A stretch of 64,000 nucleotides of DNA. It comes from Musa acuminata AAA Group. Lineage: Eukaryota; Streptophyta; Magnoliopsida; Zingiberales; Musaceae. Below are positions 21,201 to 33,031 of the stretch, in pieces (position 1 is the stretch's first letter; every line of letters begins with the position of its first letter). A model generated the notes under the pieces. It had not been told where the DNA came from and searched no databases. It saw only the letters and a list, made by a program, of their open reading frames with translations. The position numbers were made by a program, and so were the translations under genes. The stretch spans positions 33,189,001 through 33,253,000 of the forward strand of contig NC_088344.1 in assembly GCF_036884655.1 (NCBI RefSeq), in the 5' to 3' direction.

Positions 21201-21950
21201 GTTGCCGCCGCCGCACTTCTTTCTCAGGACGCCTCCGCACAGCCCCGGATTCGCAGCGAAGGCCGAGGCGGCGAACGAGGACAACGCGGCGGTGGCCGGG
21301 ATCCTGCCGGAGAAGTTGTTGTAGGAGACGTTGAAGTTCACGAGGGAGGACTGGTTGAGGGGAGGGATGGGACCGCTGAAGCGGTTCGACTCGAGGCGAA
21401 GGGCGTAGAGCCGATCGAGCGCGGCGAGAGAAGGCGGGATCGGGCCGGAGAGGTTGTTGTACGACAAGTCGAGGGTACGGAGGCGATGGAGGGAGAGAAC
21501 GGAGGCGGGGAAGGCGCCTACGAAGCGATTGCGGCTTAGGAAGAGGGCCTTAAGGTTCAGCAGCGGGGAGAGGTCCGGGAGTGGGCCGGTAAGGGAGTTG
21601 GCCTTGAGGCTGAGGATCCGAAGCTGGTCAAGCCGGTCGAGGGTGCCGCCGGCGAAGACACCGGCGAGGCCCCCGGCCTCGAGGACGAGCCGGACGACCC
21701 TGCCATCGGGGGAGCACCAGACGCCGGGCCAGCGGCAGTGCTCGTTGTCGGAGGAGGAGCCGTTGGTCGCGGGGAAGAAGGGCAGGCGGTTGCCGGGGTC
21801 AGCCCTGGCCTTAAACGCCAGGAGGGCCGCAGCGTCGTCGGACGCACCGGATGCCGAAGCAGAAACCACGAACAACGACAAGAGGATCCACATGGAGATC
21901 GACCGCAGCCATGGCAGAAGGGCTCTAGGATTCGAAGGCTGCTCTTGCAT
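18292..21950 (-). CDS. LRR receptor-like pseudokinase (At5g67200 type)
   Basis: Two exons, 21950-20510 and 18854-18292, join in frame (CAT G|GT) across a 1,655-nt intron to give 667 aa. The protein has a signal peptide (ISMWILLSLFVVSASAS), an LRRNT module with CRWPGVWC, about five leucine-rich repeats (LRILSLKANSLTGPLPDLSP, LRTLDLSYNNLSGPIPPSL), a transmembrane helix near 283-306, and a kinase-like domain. The glycine loop GRGSAGSTYKA and Lys in VSVKRL remain. The catalytic HRD is HGN (LVHGNVKSSNVLL, near 517) and DFG is DNC (LTDNCLAFL, near 537), so it should be catalytically dead or very weak. This matches the plant group annotated as probable inactive receptor kinases, which signal as scaffolds at the plasma membrane. 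I chose the ATG at 21950 because the signal peptide starts there. The open frame continues upstream but reads as leader. Confidence 0.92.
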
Positions 21951-22199
21951 TGCGTTCGGAAAGCAGACAACGCAACGCAAGGAAGTTGGAGTCGGTCGTC
22001 GTCGTGCTCGTCCTCCTCCTCCTCTTCCTTCCACCGGCCTCTTCTCCTTCCTCATCCTCCTCTTTATTATCCCTTCAAACGAAACGAGACGATCGACGCT
22101 CGACTGTCTGTACACGGTCAGGGTGCACGAATCCTCCGGACGCAAACAGGCATGATGACGTCGGGTCGGTGGGGCCACCATTTACCTAACAGAGAAAAG

Positions 22200-23441
22200 G
22201 TCTGAGCCTATTGGAGCGAACGCAGCGGATGGGGAGGAGGGGGGGAGATCGTGCAAAAGAGGACGAAGAAGGGGAGCGTGGATGGGGAGCAGCTGTTCTG
22301 AAAAGTTCGGCGAGGAGGGCCACGCCGTCACGTGAAGGGCGGAGGCGAAGCTCGGGTGGAGGATTTGAACCGGGAGTGTACCGCTTGTCGTGCTGGAAAG
22401 AGGACATACTGTGGATGACGGTGTATGTGTGGGAGCGCTACGGCGGCGGCGGCCCGGTGGCGGTACTGCGCGCTGTAGTCTGATGTACGCGTCCCAACGT
22501 TTGAATATATAAAAAAAAGGACGAATTCTTAAAATAACGCAATTTTTTTTTGAAAAAAAAATCTCAATAATATCGCTTCTTTATTTTTTTTCTTCTTTTT
22601 TTTAAATCTATTTTTTTGGGTCGGATTCAACTGATCCAATGAATTAAAAGTAAATTATGATAATATAAAATCCATAATTCTAATTAAAATTATTTTCTAA
22701 CATTCCAAATAATATAGCTCAGAAATTTCCAATCTGTCTCAACCAAAAGAAGGGTAAAAGCCCCCATCTCAGAATGGGGACTCGTCCTTCACGGGTTTAT
22801 GTAACGAGACATCAATCGACCACCGTTGTGTACCGACGAAGGAACAAAGAGTCCAATCCATATTGCTGCCGTCCTCCGGTGTCATTTCATGCAAGACAAC
22901 ACATTAAACACCACCCAATTCAATAATCGATCACGTCGCTTCTTTGTCGGCCTTTTCTCCGGTGCAAGAGGCTGGGCTTTTCAACTCGGACACGAGCCAT
23001 TCAAGGAGGCAGGAGGCCATGTTTGCCGTGAAGGGAGGAGGGCAAGCGGCGGAGCAGCGCCATGTGCTGCGGAGTCACCACCGCGATCGGTGCGAGCCTC
23101 CGAGAGAAGGTGAGGTCACCCGAAGCGGAGCAAGCGGAGCCGCGAGTGTTGACGACAGGAACGTCTCCGAAGGATCCAAGAGTGCCAGTTTGGGTTACGG
23201 AAGGTTTGTTCTTTGTTCGTGGTAAACATGGCGAAACTCGAAGACGATTAATCTGCGCTGTAACGTTGTAACGAAGAAGTCGTCGACGATGGCTGGCTGC
23301 AGAACTGAAGCTGTGTCGAAGAGGCCCAAATAGATCATGGCATTCGCGAGGAAGACGATGCTTTGTGCAGAGACACAGCACTCTGTATCCACATCATATG
23401 AACAAACTGTTGGGACATTATGTGATTAATAAAGAATATTC
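22200..23441. other. Intergenic region upstream of the LRR receptor
   Basis: Up to about 22490 the DNA is GC-rich and CpG-rich, probably the distal promoter of the LRR receptor gene. After that it becomes AT-rich, and a GC-richer patch at 22780-23240 has open frames on several strands but no recognisable protein. No gene is called. Confidence 0.45.
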
Positions 23442-23754
23442 GTAAGTATAAAAATCATGTTCGCATCACTGTTATATGAAAAATTTTAATATCAGAAATT
23501 AAAATTAAATAATAATAATAATAATATATACTTTTTTGATATCATAAAAAAAGTTTTTATGCTTTTTTGTCTTATCAAAAAAGTTATAACAATATCATTT
23601 GGAATGAAAATTAGACTCGTCTTCTCTTTTTTTTTATCTCCTAAAAAATTTTACTATAATTGAACTTTCTTTATATTAGTCAATAACCATAATTATAATC
23701 TAATTATATTTATGATATATCTTACCTAATTAGATAGGATTATATAATCTAACA
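23442..23754 (-). repeat. 3' LTR of the copia element (shortened)
   Basis: It shares with 29531-29991 and 51380-51864 the ends TAAGTATAAAAAT and ACCTAATTAGATAGGATTATATAATCTAA (plus-strand reading). It is about 150 bp shorter than the other copy, with the middle replaced by AT-rich sequence including a TAA microsatellite. Confidence 0.7.
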
Positions 23755-26700
23755 TTCTCACACTAGATCTATTAATTAATAAGATATTAAAATTTAAAAT
23801 CAAAATAAATAAAATAAAAATTATTTAAAAATAATTTTATTTAATTAGTTTTTGAAACTTTGAAAAAATATTTTTTACATGTGCATAAATTTTATAAAAC
23901 ATGCCAATAAATCTAAATAATAATAATAATATCATATTAAATCTGACTACTAATACGAGTTATAGCGGTTGTATGTCATCAATATCATACTTTTCTGTAT
24001 GTATCATAATACTATTAGCTCTTTCTAATACAATCCAAAATGACCCCTGAAATTTATTTGACAATCATGTTATATATATTCAATCATAATATATATACAT
24101 AAATATGAAAAGGATAACAAAAATAAATAATTTTAATTATGTAAATAAAAATATCAATTATTAATTATGGGTTGCTCACAAAACCAATCATAAAAACATG
24201 TTTTTTCAAACACTATAAGTCCTAAATGAATGGATCATCAATTAATATAATAAAACTTTATTTCTTAATTGACATTAATTATTTTTGGACTCTTTTATCA
24301 AACCATCAAATACCTTATAGCATAATGCATACAAATGGTAGAGTACTTGTTATTGTCATAAAAAGAAAACTATTGCGATGTCATAAAGTATATTTAACAA
24401 CTTGATAATTATGTTTAACGATACCAAATCTTGAGATAAAATTTTGTAATCATAAAATATGATTAGTGGCTTTAAAGTATACAATAAAATTAGCTTTTAT
24501 TATTGATAATATAATAATACATTTCTTATTTTTTTTCTTACAAATTAACTCTTTCACTAATAAATATAAAATGTAAAATAGACTTCTTATTATCAAGATA
24601 ATTTATATAATCAATATTTGAAAATACAATAATTTCAAGTTGATCTAATTTCATATATGTAAGTATAGAATTTTTCATTCCTTCCAAATATCTTATTACC
24701 TTTTCTTCTTGTAGCCTTTTAGTATTTCATTCCCGAATAACTTTAATATATATCTAGTATTTCAACTACAAAATTTATATCTAGTCTAGTATAATGTTGA
24801 GCATAATAAACTTTCAACTACGCATATATAATGAATATTTTTTTATTTAATTTTTTTTTAAATTATTTTAAAAAATATTTATTTTGACTGAAATATCTAC
24901 TTTTATCATTTGCTGAACAAGGTTGTATATTAAATATCTTCAAGACTCGATTAATATATTATTTTTAAGATAATAGTAGTAATCCTTAAAATCTATCCAT
25001 GAATATCTTAATATTAATAATATAAGATGTCTTACTCATATCAATCATCTTAAACTTTTTAATGAGAAATTTTTTGTTTTGGTATAATAATCTATGATCA
25101 CTATTAGTAAGTAAAATATTATTCATATATAGATCAATATAATAAATTAGCTCTCACTAATCTTCAGATATAAACATTGATCAATAGTATTTTTCTTGAA
25201 TATGAAAGAAGCAATAGTCTCAGGAAACTTTATATACTATTGTCGGGAGCCTATTCAAGGTCATAAAGGACTTTCTAAATTTATATATCAAAATATTTTT
25301 TTTTCTATGAATCGTTTAATATATATAAATCTAAATCCCCTTACATAAAATTAATTTTCACATCTATGTGATGTAACTCAAATCATAATAAGTCATTAAT
25401 ATAGTGATAATTTTTAACGAGTTCATTTAAAAAATAAAAAAACTATCTTGTTATGATCATTTCATTCATAAAACCTTTAATCAAAGTCTAACTTTTATAT
25501 CATTCAATATTCTCCTTTGAGTTATGATAGACTCTTTTATAATTATTAGATTATTCTATGAGTTTTTAGATACTATTTTGATTCATTTATTTTAACTCTT
25601 TTTTTATTATAATGTATTTTTTAGAATCATTATTTTTTATTACTATGTCATAGTTTGAATCTTATAGATATATCACATAATAATAAAAAAAATTAAAAGT
25701 GTTCTTTCCATTTGAGATATTTTCAAAACTATTGATTATAGTTATTCTATATGATTATTTTTGATGACATTAACATCATGTGAGAATTTTTTAATATTAT
25801 TTTAATCAATATTATTTTATTATTTATTTTCATCAATTCTTTTAGTAATTTGAACAATAACAATCCATCAAAAATAATAAAGGAGTATCAACCTATATCC
25901 TTAATATCAAAATTAAATTTCACTCTCATTAATTCATTATCTTTTAGGAATCCTACATTACTAGATTCAACTATCTTTATACAATGATTAGAATAATAAA
26001 ATTTATATCTCCTTGAATTTTTCTAAATAAATAATAAAATATTTAAAAATAATCGTTGAATTTAATTTTTTTTTTGTGATTTGAATATTTTTATCTCTAA
26101 GGATAATCACAAATATGTAAATGTCTTAAGTTGAATTTTTTACTAATCTATAACTCAAAAAGATTGATAAAATTGACTTACTAGGAATCCTATTTAAAAT
26201 ATATATAACCGTAAAGCTTCGCCTCATATTATTAACTCATGAGTTATAGATAACTTATTGTACTCATAGTCATATAAATAAGAATATGATTTCACCTCTC
26301 AACAATCTCATTCTATTGTAGCACATCTAATAAGAAATATATTTAGCATAAATATCTCATTTTTCTAATAATCTAGTAAAAATTTAGAATTATAATTAAG
26401 CTAACTAGCATAACTATCATAAAATTTATTACTTCTGTCCGATTTAATAAATTTGACTAATTAATCTAATTATCTCCCTACTTTATTTATATATACTTAA
26501 AACTGTTAATAACTTGAGATGTTAGATACTCACAACTCAATAGATAATAACATATATAATAAAATATTTCTCTCTATTAAAATAGGATACATAGTGACAC
26601 ATAGATACAAACATATATACTGTAAGGTGTATATAAAATTATATTTTATTCTAGTATTTAATTAGAGTATCATTATAAATTGAAGATTCACATTAGTTCT

Positions 26701-29530
26701 GTACAAACTATTATACAAAATTTAAATGAAATTATGATAAGTTTCTCTTCACCAAGTGAGAAACAATACCCTAATAATTCAAGATAAAAAAACTAAATTT
26801 CTAGAATTGTAGAAATATAACATCATATGAATCATCTTCAGGTATAAGTGATTAGTATTAAATATTATTGTTTTCGCTTTAAGATGATTTCTTATATTGA
26901 TGAATATTTGATACTCTTTTGATTCTCATATTAGAAAGAACCTCTATAATCCTTCTTACATTTCTTGCCATAGAAATAGCATTTTTTTATGAAGTTTTTC
27001 TTTTATAAGTTTATATAGCATTTAAAAACTTAATTGATTTATAAGTCTTTATAACTTTAATCTTAATTCTTTCTAAACACATATACTAATCAACTCATTT
27101 AAGTTTTATTTATCATTAATTTTATTATAAAATTTTTAAATGAGTAAGAAAAAAATAAAATTAAGAATAGATTAATACTAAAAAAATAAAATATATTAAT
27201 AACTAATGTTCTTGAGTTTATAACTTTGTTAGGCATATTAAAGATATAATATTAAATTCATCAAATATTGTCATACTAAATTTTAATCAGTTATTTCATT
27301 AAAGTATCATTTAATGACTTGTTAATAAATTTAAATTAATCTTTAAATATTTTAGTATCATAGACTATAGTGAAGTCTAAATATTATTGATAATTATCAT
27401 AAGACTGAGTCTTTTATATATTTTTTATTAGTTATCTTAATCATTTGTTCCATAGAACTTTCAATAGTTATGCTTTCGATCCTTTTAACTAGTTTGTTCA
27501 AATCTAATATACCCAATATAAATTACATATGCTTAAGATATTTATAATAATTTAATTCAAAAAATATATTGACATTTACAAGAATACAACGATCGAAGTA
27601 TCACTATAACAAAATAAAACAAAATTAGTACTTTGAGTTTTCAAAATATGATGAACTATTGATATTATTTTTATTTCATAAATTAAGTAAAATATTAATA
27701 TATCTAGTATTTATATAAAATTATTTATGAAGGATGATACCATCCTTGTGAAATAGTATTACTATAATTGGATATATAACTCTGAACTATAAAGATATCC
27801 AAAATAGTATCATCCCACCTTATTATATGATTTTTTGAAGTAGATTCTCCTTCAGGATTATCTAAATCTCTTACTTATGTGTACTTATGAATATTATTTT
27901 TAATCTTATTTAAGACTAATTCTCTAATACAATTTTATTAGTTATTTGTCGAGACCACTTTTCTAATTACGAGACCAATATAATAATATAAAATATAATT
28001 TAAAAATATTTTTATAAATGATAAAAATGTATTATAATTTACATCCTATAAGCTTATTATGTTATATTAATTTGACAACTATAAATCAGATATAATTTAG
28101 AAATATAATATATAAATAATATTCATCAATTTCTTCAATTTATTGTATACCGAAACAAATTAATAATAATAAAATAATAGTCATAATAATTATTGAACAT
28201 TAATCGATATTAAAAAAATATGATAACTATAATTATGTCAAATCATAAATTATGTCTTTTACATAAAAATAAATATTATTTCATAATTTCAAATAAATAT
28301 ATATGAATAACTAAACAAATATCAATGAATAATAATTAAAATTCTCATTATCACATGTAAAATTTTATCAATATATCATATGATAAACCTATAAAAGAAA
28401 ATCATATTTTATAATTTTTAAATTCAATATGGAACCTTTAGACCAATCAATCATATTTAATTAAGCTAGCTCAAAATTGGATTATCCAAATTAGGCTCAT
28501 AGATTTGGGCAAACCATCCACCCAATTAGGTCTGTCAAAATTAAAATTAATTAAAATTAAAATTTAATTAAAATCAAAATACAAACATGATCAAGATCAA
28601 TCAAAATATTTGATAAAATAAATTAAATTAGCTAATTTTATAATTAAAGATATAAGTAAAAAAAATTATAATTTCTAAAAGGTAAAACTATAATTCTCCT
28701 TAGGATATATAATGATTTTTTTTTATTTTTGATGGGCATAAATGGAAAAATGAATTTAAGGACATATTGATTTTTTTTAATTTTTAAGAGGTAAAAATAT
28801 CCTTTTAAACAAACATAATTCTTACTTCCTTTTCTATGATCGTTTCATGAGGCATGCAGCCGTCGCAGCGTGCAGTTGCTACCATCACTTTAGTCAACGA
28901 TTGTCCTTATACTCTTGATTGATAACCTCTTCGATTATTGTGTGGTGTTGTGCTATTATGCCCTTGTGCACACGCGACACTTGGTGGCTGTGGTGAGGGT
29001 CACCGGGAGCAATAATTGTGCCCATGCTTCCACTTGGTGCAATCATTATCTTTAGGCGTCTAGTTGATGTTGGTCGTGGCTAAGAAATATTATAGTGATG
29101 CTGATGCAATAGTAGTGCTGTTGCAATCACGACACTACTGTAGTCGTCACATGGAGTGGCGCTACTATAGCCACCTATGACTAAGGCAGGCCAATCATCA
29201 TAAGGTTATTGTACCTCACGATGTTTTTGCTGCATATACACTCATTACTTCGAACTGGACTTGTGACCATCAAAGGTCATTACCCTTAACAATATTATCG
29301 TCGATAGTAATTTGTCATCTATTGATCAAACACGAAGAACCTCACATCACCTATAAGCAAATGATAAGACAAACTAAATAGACAAATAAATTAATAACAA
29401 AAATAGATCATTTAAACATCGTAAATCAAAATCGAATAATACCTTTTATGGTGTTAATTAACATATCTAAATGCAAAATAGATCTGAAATATAAGGTATT
29501 TGATTTTAAAACTTGACTTTGATATCAATT

Positions 29531-29991
29531 TTAAGTATAAAAATTGTAATTATACTACTGTTAAGTGAAAAATTTTAATGTCAAACTAAAATCAAATATT
29601 GATAGATCAAATATATGATGCATATACCTCGATATCATTCAAAATGTCTTTATCTGATCTACAAGTTCATCGTCGTCAAATTCGAAGTAAGAATTATACT
29701 CATATTCTCTTTTCTTTATATTATTTGTAAAATTATTATGAGCGACAAATTAAAGACAAAGAGAAGATAAAAAAAATTATGATCTCTTAATGATTGATTA
29801 TTTCATATTAGAAAGTTTTATTTTTTTTATAGATGAAAACAAAAGATTTAGGATGATAATTAGGAGAATTGCTCTTATCCAGATCATCTCCTATGCGATT
29901 TTACTATAATTAAATTTTTTTTATTAGTCGATAATTATAATCATATCTAAAATATATATTATCTAATTAGATAGAATCATATAATCTAATA
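29531..29991 (-). repeat. 5' LTR of the copia element
   Basis: This is the longer LTR copy, about 460 bp. It keeps the middle section (plus strand ATGCATATACCTCGATATCA, then TCTTTATCTGATCTACAAG) that is also present in the solo LTR near 51.4-51.9 kb. The primer-binding-like site follows immediately. Confidence 0.75.
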
Positions 29992-32395
29992 ATATAAATA
30001 TTTATTATCTTGATAAAATTAAATGATGTTTGAGTGTGTCAAAAGGGAGAAGTCATCATGGAGTTTGTCATCTCCTAGCTTCGACCTTCAAATTTCCGAG
30101 TATGGTAACAACAGGAAAACACTAGTGACTCTGCAGATATGTGTGCATATTATACCACTGAGTGCAAGGACAAGCAAACGAACGAGTGGAGCAGAAAAGT
30201 GTCATTGGCAATAGACAACGATGGATGGAAACTCATCCGCACTCCAATCGAGTAATTATTTTCACATGTTAATCAATGGGGGGTATAGATAGATTTGCAG
30301 GAGTTCTTTAATGGGCAAAAGTAAGGCCAGTTCTACTTTTCACAGATCATCCTTGGTCACCACCACCACCATTGTTGCTCAGAACGAGGCCGCCACATAT
30401 TTCCAAGGTGTCATTTCAGGAATGGGAATTCACAGCGAGCTCACCTATCTCCACACACCCCGTGTCAGATCTCACATGCTCACCGTTAAGAAGTAGCATA
30501 CTAGAGCTACTGCAGCACAAAACAGGGGTGAAGAGAACAGGAGCCAAGGCCATGGAAACCTTGGCATGCTTGAGCTGGTTCGCAGGTGCCATGTGAACCG
30601 GCACACAAGCAATAAATGCTAGTTATGCTGGTGTAGTGGCCAACCCAGTGGGATCGATCTAATCCTGTATCAGAAAAAGAAAAAGAATTGAGAGTGCCTT
30701 GTTCTTGTCAGACCCTCCTCAATCAAACTTCTCTGCAGAGATAAAGATTTCTCTTCAGCACTTGGCTTCGTCAATTGTTTTGTCTGGTGCATGCACTTTT
30801 GACATGCTCAACTCTAATGGGGAAGAGCCAGTTAACATGATAGCAATGGGAGGTCGATGGACCAAAGCCTATAGAATACTTGTTTCGATACATTACCTTT
30901 CGATGTCAACCAGTTAGGTGGAGAATATGAATCTGATATTATATCACTCCATTATTCTATGTCGATGATGAATTGAATGATAATTAGGCCCTCAGCAGAG
31001 AATTAATTATATGAGTCAATAGTAGTAGTACTCTTAAATTTCTATCCTAAAAAACATCTCATCATCAGAAGGAAGGCAGTAATAGGAACACTTTGCCTGC
31101 GTACCAGTGAATGGTCCATCACCTGTTTGTCACTTTGTCTAGTGTAATTTGGCACCTCGGCGGATGCACGATGCAGTGTGTTGGCACACAGAAAGGCGGA
31201 AGGCAAGGGGGAGGTGACGAGGACCACTATTTGCCTTCCGTTTCATGTGATCCCAAGTTTATTCCCGCAGGATTATACTATTCCTATGAAAGAGACTCCC
31301 ATCTGCAGCTCCCATTATTGTTTCTCCTCCTCCTTCTTCCCCTCCACTAGAGAGTGAGAGAGAGAGAGAATCTCGTCGCCCACCGACCACTCGTGAGGCA
31401 CAACCTTGCACCGTCCACTGCCCATCAAAGCCGGTTCCTTTCTTTATCCCTGCACAAACAATATATAGGATGGATGGGAGAAGGAAGGAAGACAAAGTGT
31501 GGATGCCGGCGGAGTCGGCAGTGGAAAGGAGGAACCCAATTGCATTATTATACGTCCCTCTCTTCCCTGCTTTTCATTAGTTTATGTCTGCCCTTTGCAT
31601 TCCTCGTTACAATTCCATTAGGATAAGATAACAACAGCCAGTAGCCACCCACGACGCCCGCCCCACCCCGTCTCTGTCTATCTCCTTTTCTTTCCCTTTC
31701 TTCTCTCTCAAAGAGTCTTCTCGACTTGTAAAGCTTTCCTTCCCGGCAACCACCGACCTGCCCGTGGCTTCATCCCGGCCCTTTGTTCTGTCAAATGGAC
31801 CCATCTCAGCCGTCGGCGTATCGGCATCTCTCCCAACTGATTCCAGGAGGGAGAAGTAAACGTCGACGTCGGCGGCTGCGCGCGTCAACGCGTGTCGCGC
31901 CCTCTGGCGTTCGTGCATGTCGGTGAGAGGGATTGGGTACTCTCTCTATCTCTCTCTCTCTCTCTCTACGTGGCCGCGTGGCCGGTCTACATGCATCTGC
32001 GATCCGACTTGGAGCCTTATCGTTTGGATCTCCACCTGCGATGACGTCCGCAGGCGAATCGGCCGAACCGGATGTCAAATCATGTTCGGTGACATCATCA
32101 TGGTTCTACTCGTGACACGTGGGCCCCGACATGGGATTAGTTTCTCAATCAAGATTACCGGAGCCACACAGCCTATCTAATCACATATGGTTGGAGTCCA
32201 TCATGGCTATTACTGATAATTAATTAAGGTCAACGAGCTCTGTGGACCACAGGATCGATCGGGTTAGTGGAATTGGTAACATCTCGACCGTCCGCCGTCC
32301 CTTTCCGTCACCATTTGATTGGCTGTATGTTTTGCTTAATCGTTATGTCCCGCTGCCAAAGCTGTCGTTAATCTCCTCGTCCTTTCGGTGGCAAC
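29992..32395. other. Intergenic region upstream of the ERF gene
   Basis: No supported gene. A short open frame at 30311-30496 has no recognisable similarity. CT/GA microsatellites lie at about 31351-31367 and 31945-31967, and 31500-32100 is GC-richer, probably distal ERF promoter. Confidence 0.45.
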
Positions 32396-32403
32396 TATAA
32401 AGG
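32396..32403 (+). promoter_or_regulatory. TATA box of the ERF gene
   Basis: TATAAAGG sits 63 bp before the start codon. The intervening leader contains (GA)n at about 32408-32424. The short distance implies a leader of about 30 nt. Confidence 0.65.
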
Positions 32404-32458
32404 TCTTGAGAGAGAGAGAGAGAGGTGGAGCGGGGAAAAGGAGGGAGAGAGAGAAGGG

Positions 32459-33031
32459 ATGGAGGGGCAGCTGTGCTCCACCTCCAATAGCGGGGAACCG
32501 AGAAAGCCTCCGCCGCCAGGGGCCGGGCGGAGGGTGACGGAGGGAAGCGAGGGAGACGGCGGCAGCGGCGGCGGTAGCGACAGAACTTTCAGGGGAGTAA
32601 GGATGAGGAAGTGGGGGAAGTGGGTGGCGGAGATAAGGGAGCCCAACAAACGGTCCCGGATTTGGCTGGGGTCCTACTCGACCGCAGTGGCCGCCGCCAG
32701 GGCCTACGACACCGCCGTCTATTGCCTCCGGGGCCGCTCCGCCAGGCTCAACTTCCCGGACGAGATCCTCGCGGAGGACCTGGAGGCCGAAAGCTTCAGC
32801 GGGAGCGCCGGCGCCGGCGCCTGCGCCATGTCGGCCGCTTCCATCCGGAAGAAGGCCACCGAGGTTGGCGCGAGGGTAGACGCTCTCCAAACGGGACTAA
32901 AATCATCGCCACCGCCTCCGCCGCAGCAACTAGGAGGTCACCAGCTTCAGCTTCAGCAGCCCCCGACTCGGCCGGCCAAGAACCCTGATCTCAATCAGGA
33001 GCCGGCCCCGGAGAGCTCCGATGTGGATTAA
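32459..33031 (+). CDS. AP2/ERF transcription factor, DREB group, with EAR motif
   Basis: An intronless gene of 190 aa. A single AP2/ERF domain covers residues 44-101 ([19 protein letters not shown] … [17 protein letters not shown] … RSARLNFP). The WVAEIREP strand places it in the DREB side of the family, most like subgroup A-5 (ERF008-ERF011 type). The C-terminus carries DLNQEP at 177-182, a DLNxxP EAR repression motif expected to recruit TOPLESS/SAP18 co-repressors, so the protein is predicted to be a small nuclear transcriptional repressor. A Gly/Ser-rich N-terminus and a Pro/Gln-rich linker (150-172) flank the domain. The start follows a TATA box and GA-rich leader. The exact orthologue cannot be fixed from sequence alone. 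Confidence 0.93.
   Translation: MEGQLCSTSNSGEPRKPPPPGAGRRVTEGSEGDGGSGGGSDRTFRGVRMRKWGKWVAEIREPNKRSRIWLGSYSTAVAAARAYDTAVYCLRGRSARLNFPDEILAEDLEAESFSGSAGAGACAMSAASIRKKATEVGARVDALQTGLKSSPPPPPQQLGGHQLQLQQPPTRPAKNPDLNQEPAPESSDVD

Larger units (their letters stand above)
23442..29991 (-). mobile_element. Decayed copia LTR retrotransposon
   Basis: This element of about 6.5 kb lies on the minus strand and is bounded by related LTRs. The 5' LTR is about 29991-29531 and the 3' LTR about 23754-23442. Both begin (minus strand) near TxTTAGATTATATxAT and end near TTTTTATACTTA. Just inside the 5' LTR (29515-29527) the minus strand reads TGATATCAAAGTC, close to the copia primer-binding site TGGTATCAGAGC. Around 25080-25330 the minus strand keeps the outline of copia reverse transcriptase: a KFRKSF…LNRLP block, then LIYYIDLYMNNILLTNSD, where intact elements read LYVDDILL. 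Stops and frameshifts are everywhere and the DNA is strongly AT-rich, as expected from long CpG-methylation decay. No intact gene remains. A GC-richer patch at 28850-29340 lies in the gag side. Confidence 0.8.

Noticed and set aside
21454..22155. A 233-codon plus-strand frame opposite the LRR receptor
   Set aside because: It is antisense to a well-supported LRR exon, with no domain and Arg/Ser-rich composition typical of shadows.
22355..22385. tRNA T-loop-like GGTTCAAATCC on the minus strand
   Set aside because: The flanking bases do not form a T stem, and no acceptor, D or anticodon arms fit around it.
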